From: Mytilisepta virgata
Lineage: Eukaryota > Mollusca > Bivalvia > Mytilida > Mytilidae
DNA: 64,000 nucleotides
Direction of reading: 5' to 3'
NCBI GenBank assembly: GCA_028015205.1
Contig: CM051520.1
Span: 33,037,528 to 33,101,527, forward strand
Positions 47,546 through 61,233 of the stretch are shown piece after piece. A program made the translations under genes and the position numbers. The first letter of the stretch is position 1. The number at the start of each line of letters is the position of its first letter. The notes beneath the pieces were generated by a model. That model did no database searches, had not been told where the DNA came from, and saw only the letters and a list, made by a program, of their open reading frames with translations.

Positions 47546-48059
47546 TACATTTTTGTTGGCCTTGAGTCGGGTCCAAATCAATATATTCAAAGATAAAGAC
47601 AGAGCGTAAAATATGCAAAGAGAAGAACAAACAAACACAACATATTAAAACTAAAAAAAAGGAATCAGCATATCGGACCTTTCCAAAATGTAATAGCTTG
47701 AAATGCTACGAATAAACAAGGGCTTGATAGAACCTAATGAATATTCATTTTTAACTACTAGTATTTGAAACTTGCTACATATCCAACGATTTTGTTGGAC
47801 GATATCCTGGCATAGTAAAAACTCTTCAAGCCTTAATTTTCTTCTTAATGGAGATGTTTCGAAAATATATAGCTCTATTTCTCGTAACAAACATAAGCTA
47901 AAAGAACTCGGAAAGGAATTTGTTTTTGCCCAGCTGATAAGGCTGCCAATAAAATCGTTATTGGATGACGTAAATTTTATATTGAAGTTCTGCAAAAGGA
48001 AATCTTAACTTCACCTACATTCCAACTGATTCAATTTTCGGGAAATGACATCGTTAACA

Positions 48060-49261
48060 CACATAAATTTATTGCTACCTCTTTACAAGCAGAACCGAAT
48101 AACATAAAAGTTCCAACTATGTTCTGGCTTCCGACGCTACACAAAACACCTTACAAATATAGATTTATTTCGTCTTCAAGCCACTACTAAACTGTCTATT
48201 CAACTTACTAGTGCACTTGGTACAATAAAAAATCTGGTAATAAATTGTTCAAGTAAGGCATCCAAAAATAGTGGTATTTATTACATTTGGTGTGTCAAAA
48301 ATTCGTTGGAAGTTCTTGATAAATTGCATGCTGATATTGGTGATTTCGAATCTGTTTAATGTTTTGTGATTTTTCTGTCCTATGTACCACTTTTCCTCAT
48401 AATGTCATTAAAAAAAAAACATACCTAATCAAATAGGCATTTAAAAAGTTAGAATGTGAATATATATGCTAAAACTCTTTAAGGTCATTTTTTAGTAACG
48501 ACAAAAAAAGTATGTGAATTGGACCTGCTTTGATATGATAACTGCACTTGAATTTTTACTAGATAACATTTTTTATCGCTATGGAGATTCCGTATATCGC
48601 CAAGTTATCGGAATTCTAATGGGGACTAACTATGCACCAATTATTGCGAACATGTTTCTGTATTCTTACGAATCACAATTTATGTCTAAAATCAACAAAG
48701 ACCCAACAAAACAACATCTGATACAAAAATTTAATAACACTTTTAGATATTTGGATGATATTTTCGCTGTCAATAATGTCGACTTCAGTATGTACACTAA
48801 ACAGATTTATCCTGTTGAACTTACTTTAAATAAAACTAATACTAATAATGAACACTGCCCTTTCCTGCATCTTGATATCTATATCTCTAACGGAAAGCTT
48901 AATACTAAAATTTACGATACGAGAGATGATTTTTTAGATGACGACGTTCACTTGGCACCATCGTATGGTGTTTATATGTCTCAACTTGTTCGATTCGCTC
49001 GTGTATGTAACAATGTATTTGATTTTAACGAAAGAAATCTCTGTATTACTGAAAAATGATTACACCAATGGGTTTCCGTATCACAAACTTGTCAAAGTTT
49101 TTACCAAATTTTATCGTCGGTACAGGGACTTCATTCGTAAATATAAATCAACGTGCAAACATCTTATATGTTCAGGTATTTCACATCCCATCTTTTATTG
49201 TAATATTATAGACAAATCACAAAAATGTCGTCATTCACCTGAAATCTACCCAAACCTATAA
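48060..49261 (+). pseudogene. Decayed reverse-transcriptase gene (Penelope-like group, uncertain)
   Basis: Pieces in different frames follow family order. Around 48107 comes VPTMFWLPTLHKTP...YRFIS. From 48514 comes an open frame of 181 codons with GILMGTNYAPIIANMFLYSY, FRYLDDIF (catalytic YLDD, residues 79-82), PFLHLDIYI, KIYDTRDDF and YGVYMSQLVRFARVC. After a frameshift near 49060, VKVFTKFYRRYRDFI and more follow to about 49261. Several stops (48358, about 48430-48510) break the first half. The 'MGTN-APIIANMFLYSYE' variant is common in bivalve elements. No endonuclease domain is seen. Confidence 0.75.
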
Positions 49262-49499
49262 ACAGACTTATCCCCAAAGGTTATAGTTACGATACTGGTG
49301 TCAAGTCATTAAAGATAACATTTTTTTTAAATTAATATTAATTCACTCATAGGGTCTTTGCATCGGAAATAAACACATTTATTCTAAAACCAGTTGTTGG
49401 AGTGATACGTGTTATGTTCTTCTCGTATAATTTACGATGGCATGATACTAAATCCCCAACAGGAGGGATTGTGGCTGATTTTCTATATAATAAAGACAT

Positions 49500-49880
49500 C
49501 ATCTTTCGATCAGTTTAATTGAGGTCTGGAGCTGGCCTGTCAGTAACTGCTAGTTAATATATATTGATCATTGTCATTTTGCTTAGTTTCTTTTATTACC
49601 TTTTTTAACATCGGAATCGGACATCTTTTGAACTGAGTTTTACTGTGTGTATTGCTGTGTGTTTGTTTATTTCACATTGAATAGAGGTATAGGGGGAGGG
49701 TTGAGATCTCACAAAAATGTTTAACCCCACCACATTTTTGCGCCTGTCCCAAGTCACGAACCTGTAGCCCTTGCGTTGAAGACCCATTGGTTTCCTTGAG
49801 CTGTTTTCTGCTCTTTGGTCGGGTTGTTGTCTCTTGGATACATTCCCCGTTTCCATTCTCTATTCTATTCATTTATATAC
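49500..49880 (+). repeat. 3' tail of the 48-kb reverse-transcriptase element
   Basis: Non-coding sequence with GAGGTCTGGAGCTGGCCTGT, AGAGGTATAGGGGGAGGGTT and TTTTGCGCCTGTCCCAAGTC follows the reverse-transcriptase remnant. This tail type is one I associate with bivalve reverse-transcriptase elements. It differs from the tails at 27546, 41514 and 47418, so at least two element families are present. Confidence 0.6.
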
Positions 49881-50080
49881 GTGTATTTTATTATTTACTA
49901 TATTTGATAATCATGTTGTCATGCTATATTCCATAAATTAGTATTATCTTTGTTTGCATTTCACCTTTTTCATTCGACATTTATTTGATTCTTGAAAATT
50001 ATATTACTAATTTATTTACATTTTTGAAAATGTTTTTACAGCTGTTTTATCTTGTACATGTTATATGCATTGTAACAGAA

Positions 50081-50202
50081 TTACCTTATCGTACTATTTC
50101 TCATTTTTCGTCTCTTAAGAGTGTGGAATGCACAAACTACTAGTATGACAAATACTAATACTGCTGTAACACTACACATCACTGTAACTAGCAGGTTTTC
50201 CA
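50081..50202 (-). CDS. Terminal exon of an EGF-repeat membrane protein: transmembrane helix and tail
   Basis: The acceptor CTATATTTTAAG precedes 50202. In phase 1, the phase at which all the EGF exons exit, the exon reads VENLLVTVMCSVTAVLVFVI, then LVVCAFHTLKRRKMRNSTIR and a TAA stop (50083-50081). A hydrophobic stretch of about 21 residues followed by KRRK is a clear type I membrane anchor with a 13-residue cytoplasmic tail. A possible polyadenylation signal (AATAAA, minus) lies at 50016-50011. Together with the EGF exons upstream, the gene encodes a cell-surface multi-EGF protein. Confidence 0.75.
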
Positions 50203-50754
50203 CTTAAAATATAGAAAAAAATACGAAATTTTAGCAAAGCATATATGGTTAAAGACCATAAAGCATCATGCGTGGTTTTTTCCAACATGTTCCAAAGTAG
50301 AGAAATATTTAAATCATTCGTAGATAGCTTAAATCATGAAAAAAGGTGATTTGGGTTTTTAAATTAACAAAAACTTATTGAGTGTAGGGTATATGAAGTA
50401 TGCAATACTAAATATTTTTGCTGTTTGTAGTTTTAAGACAATACAGATGACTATATCTAGGTTAAATATACCAACGACTACCTTCGTACATATTAACTTC
50501 AGTACCTCGAACTATCGATAACTCGAACAAATTTCGAAGGTCCTTTGCAGTTCGAGAAGTCAAAGTTCTAATGTATGTATTATAATGGTTCAAAACCGTT
50601 GAAAATTCCATAATGCGGCTTAAACATATTTTCATACCGGATACATGTACATATGTATATATCTGATTAAAAAATAAACAACACAATAAACTGCATGTAC
50701 AATCCACACAATAACACGCGTTCAGTTTATGACATCTAACATTTTCGTGCATAC

Positions 50755-50815
50755 CTTTGCATTTGTGCTTGTCATTGTCTAGTATATATCCGAAATCCCA
50801 GTAGCATTCGTATGA
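50755..50815 (-). pseudogene. Decayed 3' half of an EGF exon
   Basis: SYECYWDFGYILDNDKHKCK, phase 1 out at a GTATGC donor, matches the second half of the EGF exons. The fifth cysteine is Trp, and the first half is missing, replaced by a sequence duplicated nearby (50815-50875 and about 51000-51060 share AAATCATTG and GAATTTTT). It is probably a broken exon copy that is skipped. Confidence 0.6.
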
Positions 50816-52372
50816 AGAATGATATTTTTGTACAATGAAATCATTGGTAGAGGAATTTTTATTGAACGTCTAGTGTACAGGGATTCATATCGTAAAGAAA
50901 CTTATTTGATAGCAATAAAATAAAATAAAAATAAATAAAAAACAACATTTACCATAGTTTTCACCCGGAGTTGAAATAATTATATAAAGATTTATATTTT
51001 TGTACCAGAAAATCATTGACTGGTGAATTTTTGTCGAACGCATCGTGTACATATGGTCATATCTTTGAGAAAGATATTTAATAGAAGTCAAATTAACAGT
51101 TTGCATACATGTATATATAAACACAACAAAAGTACTCAGATTCAACTTTGAGTATTACACTAAATTATTACAGCAAAATATTTGGAAAACGGAAGACCTT
51201 CACAGATAACCTATTCATCAAAAATTAAAAAAAAGGTTACAAATTAAGAAATAAAGATTGAAAAAAATAAATTTGACATTAAGAATCTAGAATTTAATAT
51301 CCTTCAAAGAAATGGTCGCAATCTACATTTTCATTGCATTTGTAAACACATCTTTCATGTTATTGACTCTGTAATACCAACAAATATTCTAGGATTTATT
51401 TATATATATATATTCTAGACAGCCGTGTTGGATTACGGGTGCTCAACTTACAAAGCTGTCAAGCGCGTCAACAGGTGGTGGATAGGGCTGACCCTGTCTC
51501 GTTTGAGTTGTCAGGTCATAATACGGAAAGCTTGACTGCAGACCATAATGAGCAACGTGATCGAAGAATGCCCTGCACGTTAATGACTGTTGTAATTTTT
51601 TAAAAAGAACTTGTTCATCTGTGGCGTAAATGTATGTGTGAAAAATCAAATCGAATATTTTGCTTGATTGGTGTGTGAGAATCCAATTTGTATAATGACA
51701 GCTAGCCTCCATTTGTCTCCTCGAGGAACCAGACAAGGCTGTCGTTGGTAATACACTCCGCTCTTTAAAATTTTATCATCTTAAAATGAGCTCATTCTTT
51801 TCTGTGCTGTTTTATACATTGGAATTATGTAAGAGTAATTTTGTGAAGAACGATACTCAGAAACCGATCGACCTCGATATTCTAGAAAAAGAATTTGGTC
51901 ATCTTTAAGAAGATAGAAATTTTGGTATAAACTTCCAAACCTTATTTGTAGAAATATATTATGTATTTGCATGTATTTTGTATGGCTGTTTAATTTGGAG
52001 ACAAAGCTCTACCTAGATTTTCTACCTTTTTTTAAATGTTGTAGTAAGTTCTTTCGCAGGGTAATTGTTTTAATTCTCATTTCGATGCAAATGTAACCGT
52101 TTTTCCTTCTAACAGATTAATGTTGTGCTGTGTTGTTTTGAATTTCTTGAGGTGTATTGATCGGTTCGCTCATACATCAAAAGTTTCGTAAACTTTTATT
52201 GATCCCTTACATTACCAAAACACATCTGTTTTCACTTCATTCGACAGGGTTATCGATCAAAGGTCAATTTGATACTTTATTTGTCTATTGCCAGTTGATT
52301 ATAATATTTTTAAATAATAATTTTGGTCATCTAATAATGAATACATTCTACATTCTACTATTTCCTATGTTA

Positions 52373-52588
<216 letters not shown>

Positions 52589-53166
52589 TTATGCATTAAA
52601 AGGAACTTTACTCAGCATCTTCTAAGTAAACACGGTAACCAGATTATTGCTCCCCAATTGAACTCTATGGAGACGGTAACTTTTAATGCATTCTTTGTAA
52701 AAAAAGATTAATTTGTTAGAATTCAATATCCAATGCATTCGACAAATTATTACCATTCATTAAAAACTATCATGTTTTATCGACGATAGTTTTCAAAATT
52801 GCTTTAAAACAAAATAATGGGCCAAACTGCATAAAACTGCATATTTTGAAAATGAGAGGAATTTAGGCCATATGCTTCAATTCTCAATTTTCGAAAACCT
52901 TGTGGGTCCCAACTTCCGAAAATCAGTATTCTAAAACCTTATTAGAAATGAAATCAATTATTGTACAGAGACATTAAATCATACAAGGACACAGGAGTGG
53001 ACTTCACAAGAAAGTGTAATGGATAGACAGAGGCAATGACAACTTCTTTTAGACATATAAAGTAAAGAAAAATACCAAACAACCAGCATCATCAAACACT
53101 ATGTGCAAATATGGTGTATCTGCGTTGAACATTAAATGAACTCATGTTAAATATCTTCATATATAC

Positions 53167-53289
53167 CTATGCAACTAATGTTGTCACTATCTGATGTATA
53201 TCCGGAATCACAGTAACATTCGTATGTACCTTGAAGGTTTCTACAGTTTTGACTGCATCCACCATTACTACTCTGACATTCATTTATAT
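53167..53289 (-). CDS. Calcium-binding EGF-like exon b (first duplicate)
   Basis: 123 nt, phase 1-1, acceptor TTCGTGTTGTAG, donor GTATAT. It reads (D)[40 protein letters not shown], with six cysteines, calcium-binding and hydroxylation patterns as in exon a. It is the upstream neighbour of exon a on the minus strand. Its partner after duplication is 54869-54991. Confidence 0.85.
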
Positions 53290-54172
53290 CTACAACACGA
53301 ATATAAATTATTCATTAAAGGTGCATAAATTTTCCAATATTCTGTGTACATGCTGTAACAGCGAAAATTTTGCCCGATTTACCAGATGTACCAGACCATA
53401 CTTTTGATGGAGATGTCCTTTCAATTTGTCATTTAAATCTCTCTATGTAGGATTAAATCGTGAAAGAGCACATAAATTATTTATCCATTATAAATCTAAT
53501 TCAGTTTCGCAAGCATTTATGCAATTTTTTAAAGCAATCCACAATCTAAGCTGCCCTTTTGTAAAATTATGATCATCCTTTAATTTTCTTTACAATTATT
53601 TCTAATCTGATTTTAATAAATAAATAAATAAAAAATCTTTGTTTTCATTTTTGTATGCCTATTATAACGATGGATACTTCTAATAAATATGCAAATACCA
53701 TTAAGAAACAAACATCGTTACAATTAATCACAAAATGCTTTAGGGCTAAGTAAGATATGAAAAAGTATCCTTATTTGGGATTGTGTAAAAAATACTTTGT
53801 CAATAAAGCACTGATTCTACTAAAAGAAACCGAGGTTTTAATTGATTTAATTCTCATTTCGATACAAATGTAACCGTTTTTCCTTTTAACAGATGTAATT
53901 TTGTGCTGTGTTGTTTTGAATTTCTTGAGGTGTGTTGACTGGTTCGCTCATACATCAAAGTTTCGTAAACTTTTATTGATCCCTTACATTATCAAAACAC
54001 ATCTGTTTTCACTTCATTCGACAGGGTTATCGATCAAAGGTCAATTTGATACTTTATTTGTCTATTGCCAGTTGATTATAATATTTTTAAATAATAATTT
54101 TGGTCATCTAATAATGAATGCATTCTACATTCTACTATTTCCTATGTTAATCCATCTCCCTGTGTTCAGTCA

Positions 54173-54364
<192 letters not shown>

Positions 54365-54868
54365 TTATGCATTAAAAGGAACTTTACTCAGCATCTTCTA
54401 AGTAAACACGGTAACCAGATTATTGCTCGCCAATTGAACTGTATGGAGACGGTAACTTTTAATGCATTCTTTGTAAAAAATGATTAATTTGTTAGAATTT
54501 ATTATCCAATGCATTCAACAAATTATTACCAATCATTAAAAACTATCATGTTTTATCGACGATAGTTTTCAAAATTACTCTAAAATAAAATAATGAGCCA
54601 AACTGCACAAAATTCATCTGTTGAAAATGAGAGGAATTTCACCCATATGCTTCAATTTTCAATTTTCGAAACACTTGTGGGTCCCAATTTCCGAAAATCA
54701 GTATTATAAAACCTTATTAGAAATGAAATCAATTATTGTACAGAGACATTAAATCATACAAGGACACAGGGGTGAACTTCACAAGAAAGTGTAATGGATA
54801 GACAGAGGCAAAGACAACTTCCTTTAGACATATAAAGTAAAGAAAAATACCAAGATCTTCATATATAC

Positions 54869-54991
54869 CTATGCAAGTAATGTTGTCAATATCTAATGTA
54901 TATCCGGAATCACAGTAACACTCGTATGTACCTTGCAGGTTTCTACAGTTTTGACTGCATCCACCATTACTACTCTGACATTCATTTTTAT
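54869..54991 (-). CDS. Calcium-binding EGF-like exon b' (second duplicate)
   Basis: 123 nt, phase 1-1, with donor GTATAT. It reads (D)[40 protein letters not shown]. It differs from exon b by a few residues (for example TLDIDNIT versus TSDSDNIS), all outside the cysteine frame. It is the most upstream EGF exon firmly recognised in the window. Confidence 0.85.
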
Positions 54992-55641
54992 CTACAACAC
55001 GAATGTAAATTATTCATTAAAGGTGCATAAATTTTACAATATTCTGTGTACATGCTGTAAAAGTGAAAATTTTACCCGATTTACAAAGACCACACTTTTC
55101 AATTTGTCATTTAAATCTCTGTATGTCGGATCATCGATTTAATCGTGAAAGAGTACATCAACTATTCATCCATTAAAAATCTAATTCAGTTTCGAAATCA
55201 TTTTATGCAAAAAATTTAAAGCAATCCACAATCTAAGCTGTCCTTTGGTAAAATTATGATCATGCGTTTATTTTTCTTTACAATGATTTTAATAAATAAA
55301 TAAATACATAGATAAATGAATGAATAAATAATCTTTATTTTCATTTTTGTATGCCTATTATAACGATTGATACTTCTAATATGTAAATACCATTAATAAA
55401 CTATTTGTATTTGTTACAATTAATCACAAAATGCTTTAGGGCTAAGGAAGGTATAAAAATGTATACTTATTTGGGATTGTGCAAAAAAAAAATGTCAAAA
55501 AAGTACTGATTCTACCAAAAGAAACCGAGTTCGATATTGTTTTGCATACTAGATCCTCCGATAGAAATTTATATATTCCTATCTTATAGGGATTATCTAC
55601 ATCTACTCCAGGGCAATACTTACACATCAAAATCTTCTTAC

Positions 55642-55671
55642 CTGGATTCGTAGTTGATTTAACTATCGAGA
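55642..55671 (-). CDS. Possible 30-nt linker exon upstream of the EGF exons
   Basis: The acceptor CATATTTCTATAG and donor GTAAGA enclose 30 nt encoding, in phase 1-1, SIVKSTTNPG. A Ser/Thr-rich linker of this kind is plausible in an extracellular protein, and the phase fits the EGF exons. A longer frame through the region (KELEKYNLTPRAVDYHISIV) lacks a usable acceptor because of an upstream stop. This is a weak call. Confidence 0.3.
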
Positions 55672-55953
55672 CTATAGAAATATGATAATCAACTGCTCTT
55701 GGAGTAAGATTGTATTTCTCTAATTCTTTCAAAAGTTTTCAATTAGCTGTAACAATATAATTTTCCATAAGCCCGTATTGACTCTCACTGTTTTCACATG
55801 ACGTAACATATGAAACGTCACATTATGAAATCAAATTATTCATTGACCACTTGGTCATGTTGGTAAGCCCATTGATCCATCGTTGACTTTTCATCCCTAT
55901 TGTAATATCTCGTCAAGAAACATATTTATTAATTTTCTATCGGCAGCGCCAAA

Positions 55954-58900
55954 GGGGACTATTACGTGGCGCCGAACGGGACTCTTGTGGTTTTGTACTC
56001 GAAATTCAATTTTGTACGGACAAAAGTGAGTTTTGTTCAACAAAAATGAGTTCAGTTTAACAAAATTTGTAGCATACTACAAATTTAAATTTTTTCGTAC
56101 AAATTTATCTTTCAGTGGACAAAAGTTACTTTTGTAATGACATAATTCATTTTTGTATCACAGACTTTACTTTTGTTACCTAATTTTGTATGCAAATTAG
56201 TTTAGTTTGGATTCTGTGAACTAATTTGCATACAAAACTGAGATTTTGTCACAAAATTCAATTTTGTGTTTATTTTTGTGTAGACAAAATTGAGTTTTGT
56301 TAAACAGAAGTGAACATTTAATACAAAAGTCAATTTTGTACCACAAAAGTCAATTTTGTATGCAAATGAATTCTCTTACCACGATTTTTTAAGAAGGCCT
56401 CTCATTGGATATAGTAACCGCGGGCCTCGCAGGTTCAAGGACACATCATATGGATGATGCGCTATTCTGCAAAAGTAAGTATAAATAACTTATAAAGTAT
56501 ATATGGCAAATATAGGACATTTTGTACAATATTGTTTATTCTAAAATGACGTCTTTCTTTGGCTTTAATGTCAACAAACCCATGTTAAGGTGCGTTTACA
56601 CGATACGATTTTCCATTCGATTTTCATTCGATTTTTACCTGTGCACCTGCTTTCGACTAAAATCGTACCGTGTGAACACTAAAATCGAAAGTCGAACGTC
56701 AAGTCGAAACGTCGTTTTGAAATCGAAAAGTACGCTATTTCCATTCGACTTTTTGACTGGAATCATCGGATCGTGTGAAAATGAATAAGTCGATTGAAAA
56801 GATCAAGCAAATAATTTTAATAATTTTAATCGACAATATTCCGTTTTTCACATCATTTTAAAAGTTTTTAATTTGTAAAAGGAACAATGTTATCTTTTAT
56901 TCATAAACCTGGCTATTCTGCGCATACGGTATATGTAATGTCAAACTATTAAATTAGAAAATTTAAGAAAATTATTCTTTCAGATAGTGAAGTGGCCATA
57001 ATACAATGTTCGTACATTTTTCCTGAAAATTAAGTCTTTTTTCCAGAAATTCTCACTGATTCATTTTTGGTTAGATTTTGATGAAATTTTTACATTGATC
57101 GCATACTTTATTGTTGTTTTTTTTTAAATAATTTTTACTGAATTTTGCGAAATACCATTTTAAGCGTTGTCATTATTTTTAATTTAGAAAATGACAATTC
57201 AATATACCTGTTTGCGTCTGAACTTCAATATTTATATATTTTTATTCATTACCATGCCAAAACTACAAATTACAATTGTTTGAGAAAATTGTCAAAAGAA
57301 ACACCATATAAATTCTGCAACTAATTTGATTAAAATATGTAGAACCAAACAGGAATTATTGAGAATTTTTCAAGTAATATGGTATTAAATTACATATATA
57401 GGAAAATGTTTGTGTGGAAACTAAATTATTGACACTTACTGTACATCACATATGGTTCGTTATTTGTTTTTACATGCATCTCATATCGGACCACCCCCTT
57501 TTTTAACAGAGCTTTACTTATAAATTACCTATTTGAACTTACGACTGCGTCGTGCAATGCAACGCGTATGCGCGTTTGTCGACACTCATTCTTCAGACAT
57601 GGCTGACATGATAGCAGTTTAAATTCTTGACAATAATTAAGAACAGAAGATATCAGAGGACTTAGACTTCAATGATCTCTATGAGAATGAACCATCTCTT
57701 ATATATGGGACGCTCGGGGGTAGTAACTTCCAATATATGATGAGGTAGGGATAAGCCGCTGGAATAGGTACCTTTTTTCACGCTTCGTAATATATGATAA
57801 GGGTGTGCAATTGAGAAGAAAATATGCGATAAGGATAGGAATTACTGATGTGATTATATGTCAATATGTTGCATCTAAATAAAATATCATTCAGTCTGAC
57901 AATTTATGTGTATAATCAATCATTGCAGTATAAATCAAACATTGTTTTTCTTGAAAATAAAGAATTTCTTTTCATTATAATCATTTTGATCAAAATATAT
58001 GAAAAGGTATATGACTTTTCAGCATAAATATATGATTAGGTATACTTTTCTGCTAAAAATATGGGATAAGGTATACATTTTTGAGATTTTTAATATATGA
58101 TAAGGGTGGGGGTCCTGGTGTGCCAGCTGCTCACCCCTACCAAAAAACATATTGAGTGACCCCCCCCCCCCCCCGAGATGGGACGTAACGTCCCAACTGT
58201 ATTATGACAAACTTCAGAGGGAACTGGCTCTAGAGCGAATTTATGGCAAAATAAACAGGCGAGTTAGATTTATATACATATATGTCATGAATAAATTCGA
58301 AATTTCGTGTTTTTTATGTTTACATCACTCCATTTGTAGAAATAGAAAACCTATCTAATGTTGCATCAATGTTGTTTTCTTTTATGCAATGGGAGATAAC
58401 TAGTATAAATGCATCAGATATCATGACGTAAGGTTTGCAAAGGGTACTTGGATTGTACATTGTTTCTATTCTAAAACAGAATCTTTCTATTTTTGAGTTA
58501 TTTTAACAGGCTGTCGTTTCCTCTTTTAACCTCTGTATGAAGCAAAATTTCAGGAATATTTGATATCCAACCGGTTTAGTGTATAAAAATAAAAGTACGC
58601 CAACGTGATGAGACAAATATTCGGAAATATTGCAATTTGTTTTTATGTTCAAAGGGTCATGTGAACTATTGCCATCACTTTGCGTCCGGCGTCAGCCGTC
58701 GTTATCGTCGCCCGACTGTCCACATTTCACATTTTAATCTTCTTGTTTGAAATAACCGGGCCAGTTGCAACAATAATTTGGTAGAATGGTCCTTGGAAAC
58801 GGGTTTTGACAAATCATTAGACTTCAAATGAAAAATATTATCGAGACATTTTGTCATTTGTCAATTTTTTCAGTTGGAAAGTTGTCTCACATTTTGGTTT

Positions 58901-60366
58901 TCACCTTTTCTTGGCCACTGTGAATCAGATAAGCAATTACCGGCTCCTGGGAGCCTCTAGTTAAAACTTATTAACCAATCGCTAATCATTAATTCAATTA
59001 TATCATATATTTTTTTAATTTTGATAGGTTAATTGCCGATTACACGCCGTACATATAATTTCGGACGTTGCTGCGTTTCGAAACATATTAAAAGCACATG
59101 TTCAAATCTTCAAAATCGAATGGAAAATCGTATCGTGTGAACAGAACGCTGTACGATTTACCTGGGCGACGGTATTAAATCGGACGGAAAATCGAAAGGA
59201 AAATCGTATCGTGTAAACGCACCTTTACATAGATACACGTGATTGACGTCACAATTGAACTTCCGACGTCAGTTGTTTTTTAAAAGACGATTGAGCCGGC
59301 AAAATTGCGATGACCTTTAAATTATTGAGTGTATTGCTGCCGAGTAGAGCGAGGCGAAAAAAAAATGTTGGTGATTTTTGTAACATAAACGAAAAAAACA
59401 TGAACCCCTCCTACATAAGGGACGGACCATTTAACTTTAAAAGGGTAGGGGTGTCATGGTTTTTTTTCTGGCAAGAATATTTATTTTTAGGGCACGCCAC
59501 GACAAAATATTTTTTTCAAACTAAACAGGGGGTGATAAAGGGGGGAACTGAACACGGAATCATGTGAAATAAAAATTGCAAAAACGTTGCATGTAAAATA
59601 AAAATCGTGAAACAAGAAATTAGATCATAAATATTAAAAAATAAGTAGTAGAAGTTATCACGTGTATCCCATAAGTAAAATGGGTTTGTTGACATTAAAG
59701 CAAAAAAGGACGTCATATTAGAATAATCACTATTGCACAAAATGTCCTATATTTGACATATATACTTTATTAGGTATTACTTACTTTTGCAGAATAGCGC
59801 ACCACCCATATGATATGTCCTTGAACCTGCGAGACCCGCGTTTACTATATCCAATGAGAGGCCTTCTTACAAAATAGTGATGAGAGAATTCAGTTGCAAA
59901 TCCAAATTTGCATACAAAGTTGACTTTTGCGACACAAAATTGACTTCTGTCACAAAAGTAAATTTTGTGTTAAATTTTCACTTCTGTCTAACAAAACTCA
60001 ATTTTGTCAACACAAAAAATAATTTTAATTACAAAATCTCAGGATGCTAATTTAATCATCATGTTAATTCTGTACAAATTCAATTTTGTCTCACAAAATT
60101 GACTTTTGTGTTTTAATTTCCATATAAGGTAACAAAAGTCAATTTTGTATGCAAATAAGTTTATATTTGCATACCTATTTGACAAAAATGAATTTTGTCT
60201 ACAAAAATGAATTTTGTCATTACAAAATTGATGTTCTCATAAAACAAGTCTGTATCACATAGTTTTGTAAGACAAAAATGATTTTGTTATGACAGAATTG
60301 AATTTTGTGTCCACAAAATTGATTTTGATTACAAAAAGTTCAAGTCCCATCCGGCTCCCCGTAACT
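55954..60366. mobile_element. Large inverted-repeat (foldback) element, about 4.4 kb
   Basis: The left arm (55954 to about 56584) and right arm (about 59680-60366) are inverted copies. The ends contain GGGACT/AGTCCC and GGCGCC- or GGCTCC-like motifs. Then come many ACAAAATTCAATTTTGT-type words, then AGGCCTCTCATTGGATATAG, CGCAGGTTCAAGGACA and CAACAAACCCAT. AAAGG next to both ends may be the target duplication. Between the arms lie a nested element (56588-59224) and about 450 bp without coding sequence. Confidence 0.7.
56588..59224. mobile_element. Harbinger-like TIR element nested in the foldback element
   Basis: The ends AGGTGCGTTTACACGATACG (56588 onward) and its inverse (to 59224) match for about 27 bases, followed by further CGATTTTCC words. 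TTA duplications flank it (56585-56587 and 59225-59227). TTA plus an AGGTGCG-like end fits PIF/Harbinger. A frame with QLYYDKLQRELALERIYGKI (58191-58250) could be a remnant of its protein, but no nuclease motif is visible. A further repeat with GTGAACTATTGCCATCACTT lies at 58655-58975. The poly-C run is at 58160-58174. Confidence 0.7.
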
Positions 60367-60369
60367 AAA

Positions 60370-61110
60370 GGTTTGCACTCCGTTCGTCCGAGAAAATTAT
60401 CAATCTACACCGAACACCATATGAATGATACAGCTCAGGATACTATATATATATCTTGCACAATTAAGAGGTAATAGGAGGTTATAAGAGGTAAAATTAT
60501 AATAACCACATGATTATAACCCATTTAGGAAAATAAAATGAGGTCTTATTTGTTTACTGAAAAAGAACATATATATTTAATTTGCCTTTACAATCCGATC
60601 CTGTGTACCCAAAGCAGCAGCCAATAGAGGAGCACATTCTGTATACTGTACTTCGGACTGGTCTACAAACAGAAGTTCACCAAATAAATATATCATCTGT
60701 TAATTAAATAGATGTATACGTAATAAATAGAAAAAGTAAAAAGGAAATAAGAAGCGCTTTTAACGATGTTGATAATCTTGTTTAAAAAGTCGCCTTCAGA
60801 GTTGATATAATCTTTGTATTTATGTGTATAATTATCAAAGATAAGGTATGACGTTAATCATTTCAAACAAAATACATTGTACTTCTACTATTCACTAAAT
60901 AAGCACCGTCAGTTCCTTAAATGGTATAGTTATCCGAAGCAAATCACCTCAATTTAAAAGTTCGCATACATATCGTTCATTAGGTTGGTTTCTAGACCAT
61001 AGTGTCTTACATAATCACGAGTCAGATAAGTTTCATGCTAACTAGTGCGAATAATTTTGTGGACGCGGGAATCGAGCTTCTATTGATTTTCACCTCACCA
61101 TGAATTTTAC
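60370..61110. other. AT-rich non-coding region
   Basis: I see no supported gene or element. A short GAGGTAATAGGAGGTTATAA repeat lies near 60468. Confidence 0.4.
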
Positions 61111-61233
61111 CAGAAATATTTTTATTTTCGGGACCATATTTTTGTGTTGTTTTGATTGTGGCTTCTGCAGTTGTTCGTTTGTACATTTGTTTTGAGTTAT
61201 TATGGGCCATAATATGGAAAACCACACTCTGAA
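61111..61233 (-). CDS. Possible exon, 123 nt, phase 1-1
   Basis: The acceptor TTACCCACTACAG and donor GTAAAA enclose a frame reading QSVVFHIMAHNNSKQMYKR, then TTAEATIKTTQKYGPENKN, ISG. The length and phase equal those of the EGF exons, but it has no cysteines. It could be an upstream Thr/Lys-rich exon of the EGF gene or chance. The donor is weak at +5. Confidence 0.3.
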
